DNA of 64,000 nt from JADGRB01 sp036267635 (GTDB lineage: Bacteria; Myxococcota_A; Polyangia; Fen-1088): assembly GCA_036267635.1 (NCBI GenBank), contig DATAVR010000120.1, forward strand, positions 1-64,000. The letters are read 5' to 3'. The notes beneath the pieces were generated by a model. The model saw only the letters and a list, made by a program, of their open reading frames with translations, had not been told where the DNA came from and made no database searches. Below are positions 34,384-42,923 of the stretch, one piece after another. Every line of letters starts with the position of its first letter. Position 1 is the stretch's first letter. Position numbers and translations under genes: made by a program.

Positions 34384-34414
34384 AACTGGGCTCGGCCATA
34401 CTTGTGGCCCAGTT
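34384..34414. promoter_or_regulatory. Inverted repeat enclosing the start codon of the PLP-enzyme gene
   Basis: AACTGGGC at 34384-34391 is perfectly complementary to GCCCAGTT at 34407-34414, with a 15-nt loop that contains the GTG start at 34404. An outer pairing (GGAACT at 34382 with AGTTCC about 45 nt later) could extend it. In RNA this would hide the start region, so it may control translation. No T-run follows, so it is not a clear terminator. Confidence 0.4.
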
Positions 34415-35672
34415 GCGAGCTCGTAGTTCCAGGCTCGCCCGCAGTGGACCTTCGTCAGGCGGGGCAGCGATCGAGGAGGATGACCGTGGGATCGATCCGC
34501 GGCTGCGGTTGCTCAACGACGCCCTGGCGGAAGGGATCGCGCGCGGCCTCGGCCAGCTGACCGCGGAGGACGACCAGCTCGGCGGCCGCTTCGTCACCCT
34601 GCGCGGACGGCGGCAGATCAACTTCGGCTCCTGCTCGTACCTCGGCCTCGAGACCGATCTGCGCCTCAAGAACGCGGCCTGCGAGGCGGTGGCGCGCTAC
34701 GGGGTGCAGTTCGCGTCGTCGCGCGCCTACGTCTCTTGCCCACCCTATGCGGAGCTCGAGCGCCTGCTGGCGGCGATGTTCGAGACCCCGCTGATCGTGG
34801 CGCAAACGACCACGCTGGCGCACTTTGCCGCCCTGCCGCTCCTCATCGGAAGGGAGGACGCGGTCGTCTGCGATCAGCTCGTTCACAACAGCGTGCAGGC
34901 GGTGTTGCCCACCCTCGAGGCCGCCGGGACCTTCTGCCGCTTCGTCCGGCACAACCGGATCGATCGGCTCGAGGAGACTGTCCGCGCGCTTGGCGAACGC
35001 CACCGCCGGATCTGGTACCTGGCCGACGGCATCTACAGCATGCACGGCGATCCGGCGCCGCTCGCCGCGATACGGGAGCTGATGTCGCGAAACGAACAGC
35101 TCTCCCTCTATCTCGACGATTCTCACGGCCTGAGCTGGTCGGGGAAGCACGGGCGGGGAACGCTGCTCGGCGATAACCCCCTGCCACCGCGCACGGTGAT
35201 GGTCGGGTCGCTGGCCAAGGCGTTCTCGGCCGGGGGTGCGATCCTGGCGCTGCCGGACGCGGAGACCGCCCGTCTGGTTCGCACCTGCGGCAGCACCATG
35301 ATCTTCTCGGGCCCCTTGCAACCCGCATTGATCGGCGCCGGCATCGCCTCGGCGCGCGTCCACCTGTCGGGCGAGCTCTCCGAGCGCCAGGCCAGGCTCC
35401 GGGAGCGGATCCACCTTTTCAACACGCTGGCCGCGGGACGGGGCCTGCCGCTCGGCTCGCCGGCCGCGACGCCGATCCGCTTCGTCAAGACGGGCGACAA
35501 CGAAGCGACCTACCGGATGGCCGCCGATCTGATGGGCGCGGGCTTCTACACCAACACCGCGGTCTTCCCGGCGGTGTCGAAGCGCCACGGAGGTCTGCGC
35601 GTCGCCCTGACGGTGCACCAGACCCCCGACGACGTCCACGCCCTCGTCGACGCGATCGCCGCGCGGATCTAA
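34404..35672 (+). CDS. Alpha-oxoamine synthase family PLP enzyme (KBL/BioF/SPT-like)
   Basis: 422 aa from GTG 34404 (no ATG is in frame near the expected start). Fold-type I aminotransferase. The PLP lysine is K272 in GSLAKAFSAGG, and DDSHGLSWSGKHGRG (238-252) replaces the usual DEAHSxGxxGxxGRG that holds PLP. NFGSCSYLGLE near the N-terminus matches the alpha-oxoamine synthase opening. Members condense an amino acid with an acyl-CoA with loss of CO2: biotin, heme, sphingolipid or autoinducer-type products. No biotin or heme genes are nearby, so the product may be a sphingoid base or a signal molecule; that is inference. The SxxYV stretch (SSRAYVSC) differs from BioF. Converges on the peptidase gene with a 4-nt gap. 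Confidence 0.8.
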   Translation: MAQLRARSSRLARSGPSSGGAAIEEDDRGIDPRLRLLNDALAEGIARGLGQLTAEDDQLGGRFVTLRGRRQINFGSCSYLGLETDLRLKNAACEAVARYGVQFASSRAYVSCPPYAELERLLAAMFETPLIVAQTTTLAHFAALPLLIGREDAVVCDQLVHNSVQAVLPTLEAAGTFCRFVRHNRIDRLEETVRALGERHRRIWYLADGIYSMHGDPAPLAAIRELMSRNEQLSLYLDDSHGLSWSGKHGRGTLLGDNPLPPRTVMVGSLAKAFSAGGAILALPDAETARLVRTCGSTMIFSGPLQPALIGAGIASARVHLSGELSERQARLRERIHLFNTLAAGRGLPLGSPAATPIRFVKTGDNEATYRMAADLMGAGFYTNTAVFPAVSKRHGGLRVALTVHQTPDDVHALVDAIAARI

Positions 35673-35676
35673 GTCG

Positions 35677-36333
35677 TCACTCGATGGGCGTCGGGTCAGC
35701 GGGGTATCGGGCGAGCCGAGCACCGCCGCGGATCACGATGCCCAGCTGCTGGTAAGTGATTCTCTGCCCGCCCTGCCGATCGTAGTCGTGCCAGCGCTGA
35801 AGGAACTGGTCCCGAGTGAGGTACCCGTATCCGGTGCGCACCGACGGATCCATGAGGTAGACGCGGTCGCGGGAGAGCCCGACGACGACCACGTAATGTC
35901 CATCCTCCCAGTTCGTACGCCAATCCTTTACCGCGCCCGACGCCCAGGCCTGCAGCGCCACGATGACCACGTCGCCGCGCGACACCCCCTGCTCGAGATC
36001 TCCGAGGGTGAGACCGACACGGGGCGCAGCCTCCAACCCGAACCGGCGCGCCTCGGCGACGATGTTGTCGACGCGCGTTCCGTCCTTGGAGGTGACCCCG
36101 AGCTCTGCGTCGAGGACCGACTCGGGATCGTCGTACACACCGAAGTAAAGCAGCGCCGCCATGAGAGCAGCCGCACCGCAGCTCCAAGGATGCGCCTGCG
36201 AGACCAGCGGGATCGGAAGCAAACGCGGGGGCAGCGAGGCCTCGATCGCGTGCTCCGCCAGCAAGGAGCCACAGAGCGCGACGGCGACACTGACCCGACC
36301 GACCGTTCCGATTTTTCCGAATCGTCCTGTCAT
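35677..36333 (-). CDS. Secreted C39-like (papain-type) cysteine peptidase
   Basis: 218 aa from ATG at 36333, which gives a signal peptide (GRVSVAVALCGSLLAEHA); a longer in-frame start exists but lacks signal character. Catalytic Cys52 in HPWSCGAAALMAALLY, His146 in WEDGHYVVVVGL and Asp162 in LMDPS form the C39/papain-like triad, with the Gln of the oxyanion hole probably in VSQAHPWSC (Q46). Bacteriocin-leader peptidases of this family are normally fused to ABC transporters. This one is a free, exported domain and no ABC gene is nearby. It may process periplasmic or surface proteins; the substrate is unknown. Confidence 0.85.
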   Translation of the reverse strand: MTGRFGKIGTVGRVSVAVALCGSLLAEHAIEASLPPRLLPIPLVSQAHPWSCGAAALMAALLYFGVYDDPESVLDAELGVTSKDGTRVDNIVAEARRFGLEAAPRVGLTLGDLEQGVSRGDVVIVALQAWASGAVKDWRTNWEDGHYVVVVGLSRDRVYLMDPSVRTGYGYLTRDQFLQRWHDYDRQGGQRITYQQLGIVIRGGARLARYPADPTPIE

Positions 36334-36498
36334 TCGCTGGACCGGTTGAGCCCGGTGATTGCCTCTTTCGAATCTGAGGACGCGGAGACCGGAACGCCAG
36401 CCGCGGTGTTCCGCAAACGCGCGCTGGATGGTCGTCGACCACCACCTCGACACTCCCCGCTGGGAGGCAACTGGCTGACGACGGGCAGGCGCCAGTCG

Positions 36499-37941
36499 TC
36501 AGCGCGCGGACAGCTGGGCGGTGGTCCAACCGCCGCCCAAAGCTCTGATGAGCTGGACGCTGGCGGCGAACCGCCGCGTGGCGACGTCGGCCTGTGTGCG
36601 TTCGTTGCTGAGTTGAATGGTCTGGGCCGTCAACACTTCGAGGTAGGTGGTGACCCCGCCCTTGTAGCGTTTGTTGCTGAGCGCCAGCGATTGACGGGCG
36701 GCTTCGACCGCGGCGGTCTGCGCCTCCGATTCGTCCGCCAGGATGCGCAGCGCGGAGAGGTTGTCCTCGACGTCCTGAAAGGCGCCGAGGACGCTCTGCC
36801 GATAGTTGGCGACCTGCGCTTCGTAGAGATCGCGCGCCTGATCGGTGAGAGCGTGGCGACGGCCGGCGTCGAACAGCGTCTCTAGCGCGGAGGCGCCCAG
36901 CGACCAGAACAGGCTGGGGATCTGCAGCCAGCTCGCCAGCGAGCCGCTCTCGAACCCGCCCGTCGCGCTCAGCATGATGTTCGGGTAGTAGGCGGCGACG
37001 GCGATCCCGATCTGGGCGTTGGCGGCGGCCAGGCGGCGCTCGGCGGCCGCCACGTCGGGACGCCGCTCGAGGAGCTGGGAGGGGACGCCCGGCGGCACGA
37101 CGGGGAGGCTCGCTGCGAGCGGGTGCGGCACCAGCGCGAACGTGGCGGCCGGGACGCCGATCAGCGTGGCGATGGCGTGCTCGAAGGCGGCGCGCGCCAC
37201 GCCCACGTCGATCCCCTGGGCCTTCACCTGCAGATACTGCGTCTCGGCCTGGGCGACGTCGACCGCGTTGGCGACGCCCCCCTTGAACCGCACGCGCGCC
37301 AGCTCCAACTCGTCGGCGTCGCTGGCCAGCGTGGTGTCGAGAAGCTGCTTCTGGGTGTCGAGGCCCCGCAGCTGGAAGTAGTCGGCGGCCAGCTCGGCGT
37401 GCAGGCTGAGCGCGACGTTGGCCAGGTCGGCGGCGCTGGCCTGCGCGTCGGCGCGCGCCTGCTCGACGGTGCGGCGGACCTGTCCCCACAGATCAGGCTC
37501 CCACTGGGCCTGCCCCTGCAGCGCGAGGATGTTGTAGTTGAAGTTGGTGGTGCCGCGCAGCGTGTTGGGCTGATTCTCCGACAGACGGATGCGCGAGGCC
37601 GACGCGCCCACGCCCAGCGTGGGGAAGTAGGCGGCGCGCGCCACCCGGATCTGATCACGCGCCGCGAAGTACTGCCCGGTGGCCGCCCTCAGCGTCTGGT
37701 TGGAGACGTCGATCTTCTCCTCCAGCGCGTCGAGCTGCGGGTCGCCGAAGAGCTGCCACCATTTGTCGCGCAGCTTGCCGTCGGCCGGCTGCGCCTGCTT
37801 CCAGGCGCCCGGGGGTGGCTGCTCCTTGAACGCCGCCGTCGCCGGCGCGTCGGGGCGCTTGTAGTCCGGGCCGACGGCGCAGCTGCAGAGGACGACCGCG
37901 CTCAGCGCCCAGAGCTGCAGGCGGTAATTACCTGGCGCCAT
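36499..37941 (-). CDS. RND efflux outer-membrane factor (NodT/OprM family lipoprotein)
   Basis: 480 aa. Lipobox-type N-terminus ending VLCSC, then VGPDYKRPDAP, the opening of NodT/OprM outer-membrane factors. The family duplication is visible, with two alpha-hairpin repeats (LRAATGQYFAARDQI and LAAANAQIGIAVAAYYPN) and GGVTTYLEVLTAQ near the end. It forms the trimeric exit duct of a tripartite RND pump. It is the third gene of the operon; its start overlaps the end of the adaptor gene by 14 nt. The 165-nt gap to the peptidase gene downstream shows no gene. Confidence 0.93.
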   Translation of the reverse strand: MAPGNYRLQLWALSAVVLCSCAVGPDYKRPDAPATAAFKEQPPPGAWKQAQPADGKLRDKWWQLFGDPQLDALEEKIDVSNQTLRAATGQYFAARDQIRVARAAYFPTLGVGASASRIRLSENQPNTLRGTTNFNYNILALQGQAQWEPDLWGQVRRTVEQARADAQASAADLANVALSLHAELAADYFQLRGLDTQKQLLDTTLASDADELELARVRFKGGVANAVDVAQAETQYLQVKAQGIDVGVARAAFEHAIATLIGVPAATFALVPHPLAASLPVVPPGVPSQLLERRPDVAAAERRLAAANAQIGIAVAAYYPNIMLSATGGFESGSLASWLQIPSLFWSLGASALETLFDAGRRHALTDQARDLYEAQVANYRQSVLGAFQDVEDNLSALRILADESEAQTAAVEAARQSLALSNKRYKGGVTTYLEVLTAQTIQLSNERTQADVATRRFAASVQLIRALGGGWTTAQLSAR

Positions 37942-39115
37942 CCGTCTTCGACTCGGGTCTCACCACGTGAACCGCCTCGCCGTCGATGATCGAATCGGGC
38001 GGGTTCTGGACCACCAGATCCGAGGGCCGCAACCCATCGCTCACCTCGACCGTCTTGCCGTCGTCACGGCCGATGGTGATGGGGACCAGCCGCGCCTTGC
38101 CGTCCCGCACCACCGCCACCCGCAGCCCCTCCGAACGGAAGATCAGCGTCGGCACCGGAAGCACCAGCGTCGGGTTCCCGTTGGCGAGCTTGAAGTGAAC
38201 CTGCGCGTACGCCCCTGGCAAGAGCTGGTGGTCGCGGTTGTCGACCTCGACCTCCACCAGCAGCGTGCGGAAGGCCGGATCGATCGCCTGCGAGGTGCGG
38301 ACGATCTTCCCCTCAAAAACCCGGCCCGGGTGCTCGGGCACGGTGAGGCCTGCCTTCACCCCCGCCACCGTGGCCCGCGAGTAGACCTGCGGCACGTTGA
38401 CGTAGACGCGCAACACGGCGTCCGAGGCCAGATGGAACAGCTCGCGGTTGGCGCCGGCGTCGATCAGCGTCCCGATGTCGACGTTGCGCGCGGTGATCAC
38501 GCCGTCGAAGGGGGCGAAGATGGTCTGGAAGCCGGTGAGTTGGGCCAGCCGCCGCGCGTTGGCCTCGGCGGCCGCCACCTGATTGCTGGTCGAGTTGGCT
38601 TGCGCCCGAAAGTTGTCGGTGTCTTGCTTCGAGACCGCGTTCTCGGTCAGAAGATCCTGGTAGCGGGTCGATTGCGTCTCGGCGTACTTCGAGTTGGCCT
38701 TGGCCGTCGCCACGTCGGCCTTGGCCTGCTGCAGCTGTTGGTCGACCTCGGGGCTGGCGATCACCGCCAGCCGCTGGCCCTTCTTGACGTGGGCGCCGAT
38801 GTCGAAGCTCCACGACTTCAAGTAGCCGCTGGTGCGGGCATAGATCGGCGCGTCGGTGAAGGCCTGCACGTTGCCCGGGAGCACGACCTCTTGACCGACC
38901 TTGCCCAGCGTAGGCGCCGCCACCAGCACGTCGGGTGCCGCCAGCGCGTCGGTCTGCTGTTGCAGCGTCGTGCGCGCCCGGACCCGGGGGACGATGCCGA
39001 GGATGGCGATCGCCACCGCCGCGCCGATGAGCGCGATGACGAGGACCAGCGCCTTGCGGCCACTCAGCGGAGGCGGACCTTCGCCCGGTTTTGGGGGAGC
39101 GACATCGTGACTCAT
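37928..39115 (-). CDS. RND efflux periplasmic adaptor (HlyD/AcrA family)
   Basis: 395 aa from ATG at 39115. One N-terminal membrane helix (KALVLVIALIGAAVAIAILG), then the lipoyl/hairpin/beta-barrel order of AcrA-type adaptors: YARTSGYLKSWSFDIGAHVKKGQ (lipoyl half 1), a coiled hairpin with QQLQQAKADVATAKANSKYAETQ, APFDGVITARNVDIGTLI (lipoyl half 2) and LLPGAYAQVHF (barrel). It links the inner-membrane pump to the outer-membrane factor. The start shares 4 nt with the permease stop (ATGA) and the end overlaps the outer-membrane-factor start, so all three are translationally coupled. No regulator gene is adjacent. Confidence 0.94.
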   Translation of the reverse strand: MSHDVAPPKPGEGPPPLSGRKALVLVIALIGAAVAIAILGIVPRVRARTTLQQQTDALAAPDVLVAAPTLGKVGQEVVLPGNVQAFTDAPIYARTSGYLKSWSFDIGAHVKKGQRLAVIASPEVDQQLQQAKADVATAKANSKYAETQSTRYQDLLTENAVSKQDTDNFRAQANSTSNQVAAAEANARRLAQLTGFQTIFAPFDGVITARNVDIGTLIDAGANRELFHLASDAVLRVYVNVPQVYSRATVAGVKAGLTVPEHPGRVFEGKIVRTSQAIDPAFRTLLVEVEVDNRDHQLLPGAYAQVHFKLANGNPTLVLPVPTLIFRSEGLRVAVVRDGKARLVPITIGRDDGKTVEVSDGLRPSDLVVQNPPDSIIDGEAVHVVRPESKTDGAR

Positions 39116-42100
39116 GAACGGGATTCTCCTGCGGGGACGGTGACGGCGCCTGCGGACGGGTGGGCGGGGCCCTTGCGGCGCTCGAGCCACCCGTGAAGCA
39201 CGTTGAAGAAGGTCGGAACGAAAAACAGCGTCGAGACGGTGGCGAACAGCAGGCCACCGATGACGGCGCGGCCGAGCGGCGCGTTCTGTTCGCCGCCGTC
39301 GCCGATGCCCATTGCCATTGGGACCATGCCGATGATCATGGCGAGCGCGGTCATGAGCACGGGACGAAACCGCACGAAGCCGGCCGCCAGCGCCGCGGCG
39401 CGGGCGTCACCTTTCAGCTCCTCCAGCTGCTCGCGCGCGAAGCTGACCACCAGAATCGAGTTCGAGGTCGCCACCCCCATGCACATGATGGTTCCGGTCA
39501 GCGCCGGGACGCTGATGCGGGTGTGGGTGACGAACAGAAACCAGACCACCCCCGCCAGCGCCACCGGCAGCGCCGCGATGATGATGAAGGGGTCGAGCCA
39601 GGACTGGAAGTTCACCACGATCAGCAGATAGACGAGGACGATCGAGAAGGCCAGCCCCGCCAAGAGGCCCACGAACGAGCTGTGCATGGTCTGGACCTGC
39701 CCGCGCACGAAGACGCGCGAACCACGCGGCAGGTCCTTCTTCGCGTCGGCGATGATCTTCTCAATCTTCCCGGCGACGCTGGCGAGGTCGGTGCCGACCA
39801 CGTTGCCGTAGATGTCGATGGCCGGGGCGATGTTGTAGTGCGAGACGGTGCCGGGGACCGCGCCGCGGTTGATCGAGGCGACGTTGGCCAGGATCTGCAC
39901 CGGCCGGCCCGACGTCAGGGTCGGCGCCGTCGACGCCAGCGCGACGTTCGAGCCGGAGGCCGCGCCGGGGATGGTGAGAGGGATGTTCTCCAGATCCTGG
40001 AGGCTGTCGAGCGCGTACTGCGGCGCCTGGACGGCGATGTTGTAGCTGACGTTGTTCTGCGGGTTCAGCCAGAAGCTGGGGGAGGTCTGGGAGCTGCCGC
40101 TGGTGGCGGTCAGCAGACTGGTGGCGACGTCGCGTTGCGCGAGCCCCATCTGCAGCGCCTTGGTGCGATCGACGTCGATCTTCAGCGACGGATTGTCGAA
40201 CGGCTGTTGGATGCGCAGGTCGGCGGTGCCGGCGACCGTCTTGACCCGGTCGAGCAGCTGATTCGCCCAGGCGCGATTGCCGTCGAGATCGTTCCCCACG
40301 ATCTGGATGTCGAGCGGCGCCGGCAGCCCGAAGTTCAGGATCTGGGTGACAATGTCGACCGGCAGCTCGTAGAAGGTGACGCCCGGGAAGCGACGGTGCA
40401 GCACCTGGCGGAACTGCTGGACGTACTCGGCCGTCGGGCGGTGCTTCTCGGCCAGCGACACCTGGATGTCGGCGTCGCCCGGCCCGATGGGCGCCGAGTT
40501 GGAGTAGGTGGTGTTGATGCCGCTGTAGGGCAGGCCAATGTTGTCGATGATCGTGACCAGCTCGTCCTTGGGGATGATCTCCCGGAACGTCCGGTCAATG
40601 CGATCGCACAGGCTGGCCATCTCCTCGATGCGGGTCCCGGTGTGGGCGCGGACGTGGATTTTGAACTGCCCGGTGTCGACCGAGGGGAAGAAGTCCTGGC
40701 CGAGGTACGGATAGAGCAGCGCCGCCGAGATCACCGCCAGGCCGACGAAGCCGACCAGGAAGACCTTGGAGTGCGCGACGCAGAGCTCCAGGATGCGGTG
40801 GTAGCCGCCGCGGAAGGCCTCGAATCCCCGCTCGAACGCCGCCTGGAAACGGATCAAGGGGTTGCGGCTGGTCTTGGCCTTTTCGGCCGCGGCGGCCTCG
40901 TGCTCATGGCCGCGCAGCAGGTACTTGGCCATGGTCGGCACGACGGTGCGCGACAGGATGTACGAGGCGATCATGGCGAAGCAGACCGCCTCGGCGAGCG
41001 GCACGAAGAGGAACTTCGCCACCCCGCCGAGGAAGAACATCGGCACGAACACGATGCAGATGGCGATGGTGGAAACCAGCGCCGGGACCGCTATCTGTTG
41101 GGCGCCGTCCAGGATGGCGTGCTCGACCTCCTTGCCCTGATCGACGTTGCGGTTGATGTTCTCGATCTCGACAGTGGCGTCGTCGACCAAGATCCCCACC
41201 GCCAGCGCCAGCCCGCCCAAGGTCATGATGTTGATCGTCTCGCCGAGCGCGCTGAGCGCGATCAGCGACGACAGGATCGAGAGCGGGATCGAGACCGCGA
41301 TGATGACGGTGCTGCGCCAGCTGCCGAGGAAGATCAGGATCATGACCGCCGTCAGGCAGGCGGCGACGATCGCCTCGCGGACGACGCCGTCGATGGCCGA
41401 GCGCACGAACAGCGACTGATCGGCCAGCGGGGTGATCTTCAGCGCCTGCGGCAGCTGGGGCTTGATCACCTCCAGCTTGTCCCGGATCCCCTGGACGATG
41501 TCGAGGGTGGAGGCGTCGCCGGTTTTGATGATCGAGAGCAGCGAGGCGCGCTGGCCGTCGACCCGCACGATGTTTGTCTGCGGGGGGAAGCCGTCGCGCA
41601 CGTGGGCCACGTCGCGGATGAAGACCATGGCGCCGCTGCTGGCCGCCCGGATGGGGAGGCCGTTCAGCTCCTCGAGCTTGAGCGGCGCGCTGTTGGTCTC
41701 GAGCTGATATTCGAACGCCCCGATCTTGGCGGTGCCCGAGGGGAGAATCAGGTTCTGCGAGGCGATGGTGTTGACCACGTCGCCCGGCGAGAGCCCTCGC
41801 GACTGCAGCGCCGGCAGATCGAGGTCGACCTGTATCTGCCGCTGCTTGCCGCCGTAGGGGTACGGGATGCCGGCCCCGTCGACGGTGACCAGCTGGGTCC
41901 GGATGTTGTTGAGCCCGTAGTCGTTGAGCTGCTGCTCCGACAGCCCCTGGCCGGAGAGTCCCAGCTGGATGATGGGGACGCTGGAGGCGCTGTACTGGAG
42001 GATGAGCGGCGGCGTGGTGCCAGGCGGCAGCTGTCGCAGCTGCGTCTGGGCGATGGCGGTGACCTGCGCGACCGCGCTGGCGACGTTGACCTTGGGCTGG

Positions 42101-42387
42101 AAGAAGATCTTGATGACCGCGATACCGTTCAGCGACTGCGACTCGATGTGCTCGATGTTGTTGACGGTCGTGGTCAGCGACCGTTCGGAGAGCACGGTGA
42201 TCCGTTTGGACATCTGCTCGGGCGAGAGGCCGGTGTACTGCCAGACCATCGCCACCACCGGGATGTTGATGTTCGGGAAGATGTCGGTCGGCGTGGTGAG
42301 CGCGACGAGCGGTCCCAGAATCAGCAGAACCAGCGCGAGGACGGCGAACGTGTAAGGGCGACGAAGCGCGAGGCGAACTATCCACAT
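39112..42387 (-). CDS. RND multidrug-type efflux permease (HAE1/AcrB family)
   Basis: 1091 aa, full length for HAE1/AcrB. Starts MWIVRLALRRPYTF; the first periplasmic loop has the HAE1 signature TTPTDIFPNINIPVV. TM4 carries the proton-relay acid pair in LAVGILVDDATVEIEN. The C-terminal half repeats the fold with ATSNSILVVSFAREQLE and FRPVLMTALAMIIGMVPMA. Such pumps export drugs, solvents or metal-complexed compounds in exchange for protons. First gene of a three-gene leftward operon, and the repeated GGTCGACC sites lie 37-65 nt upstream. Substrate cannot be told from sequence. Confidence 0.95.
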   Translation of the reverse strand: MWIVRLALRRPYTFAVLALVLLILGPLVALTTPTDIFPNINIPVVAMVWQYTGLSPEQMSKRITVLSERSLTTTVNNIEHIESQSLNGIAVIKIFFQPKVNVASAVAQVTAIAQTQLRQLPPGTTPPLILQYSASSVPIIQLGLSGQGLSEQQLNDYGLNNIRTQLVTVDGAGIPYPYGGKQRQIQVDLDLPALQSRGLSPGDVVNTIASQNLILPSGTAKIGAFEYQLETNSAPLKLEELNGLPIRAASSGAMVFIRDVAHVRDGFPPQTNIVRVDGQRASLLSIIKTGDASTLDIVQGIRDKLEVIKPQLPQALKITPLADQSLFVRSAIDGVVREAIVAACLTAVMILIFLGSWRSTVIIAVSIPLSILSSLIALSALGETINIMTLGGLALAVGILVDDATVEIENINRNVDQGKEVEHAILDGAQQIAVPALVSTIAICIVFVPMFFLGGVAKFLFVPLAEAVCFAMIASYILSRTVVPTMAKYLLRGHEHEAAAAEKAKTSRNPLIRFQAAFERGFEAFRGGYHRILELCVAHSKVFLVGFVGLAVISAALLYPYLGQDFFPSVDTGQFKIHVRAHTGTRIEEMASLCDRIDRTFREIIPKDELVTIIDNIGLPYSGINTTYSNSAPIGPGDADIQVSLAEKHRPTAEYVQQFRQVLHRRFPGVTFYELPVDIVTQILNFGLPAPLDIQIVGNDLDGNRAWANQLLDRVKTVAGTADLRIQQPFDNPSLKIDVDRTKALQMGLAQRDVATSLLTATSGSSQTSPSFWLNPQNNVSYNIAVQAPQYALDSLQDLENIPLTIPGAASGSNVALASTAPTLTSGRPVQILANVASINRGAVPGTVSHYNIAPAIDIYGNVVGTDLASVAGKIEKIIADAKKDLPRGSRVFVRGQVQTMHSSFVGLLAGLAFSIVLVYLLIVVNFQSWLDPFIIIAALPVALAGVVWFLFVTHTRISVPALTGTIMCMGVATSNSILVVSFAREQLEELKGDARAAALAAGFVRFRPVLMTALAMIIGMVPMAMGIGDGGEQNAPLGRAVIGGLLFATVSTLFFVPTFFNVLHGWLERRKGPAHPSAGAVTVPAGESRS

Positions 42388-42422
42388 TGTCTAGAATTCG
42401 AACAGCTGATGTTTTTTCCGAC

Positions 42423-42507
42423 AGGTCGACCGCCGGTTGCGAAGGTCGACCTCAAAAAAGATGCCGCGGATCATTCCACGGTTCCCACGGTTCGTGGTTT
42501 TCCACGG
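42423..42507. promoter_or_regulatory. Operator-like repeats upstream of the RND efflux operon
   Basis: AGGTCGACC occurs at 42423-42431 and 42443-42451, 20 nt apart (two helical turns), and its core GGTCGACC is a palindrome. CCACGG occurs at 42476-42481, 42485-42490 and 42502-42507. All lie within 120 nt upstream of the pump start on the minus strand. Arrays like this often bind TetR- or MerR-type regulators, but no regulator gene is adjacent. Confidence 0.45.
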
Positions 42508-42615
42508 CGAGCTTCCAGGCACGGTGCAACAACGGCGCCGCGCCGGCGGCAACCCGCCGTCAGCTCAGCCTATATCGCAATGACGCCAGCGCCGCTGCTC
42601 AGGGGCGATCGATCG

Positions 42616-42850
42616 ATGGTGATGAAGATCTTCGCCCATTGGCGTTGGCCAGCGCCACCGGCGTGGCGCTCCCCGCGACAGCGGCGCCAGGAACATGGTG
42701 GCCGTGGGGTCGGTGTCGGCGTCGCACGACAGGCCGGAGGTCGTCGAAGAGCACGACCGGCCCGCAGACCATCGCCTTCACCTCCGTCGACCCTCCGATT
42801 CGGCTGCGAAGTGGCACGAACCAGCCCTGCCGGTTCATCGAAAGGGCTCA
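42616..42850 (+). pseudogene. Possible decayed small secreted-protein gene
   Basis: AGGGG followed by ATG at 42616 could start a gene reading MVMKIFAH. One inserted base near 42638 would connect it to LALASATGVALPATAAPG, a good Sec signal peptide with an ATA cleavage site. Beyond that the coding-like sequence moves through other frames (VAVGSVSASHDRPEVVEEH, then TIAFTSVDPPIRL). I cannot name a family and the region may be non-coding. It accounts for most of the 536-nt gap between the RND operon and the FIST gene; the rest holds the repeats listed separately. Confidence 0.25.
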
Positions 42851-42923
42851 CGACCCGGGAGCTTTACTTGGCTTGCGGGCCGCGCAACACTCCCCGTTCA
42901 ATCGGCAGCCGGGACACGACAAA

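Noticed and set aside
42392..42431. Cluster of restriction-site-like hexamers (TCTAGA, GAATTC, CAGCTG, GTCGAC) resembling a cloning linker
   Set aside because: They are embedded in native intergenic sequence with no vector-like flanks, and several are simply palindromes expected in a promoter region.
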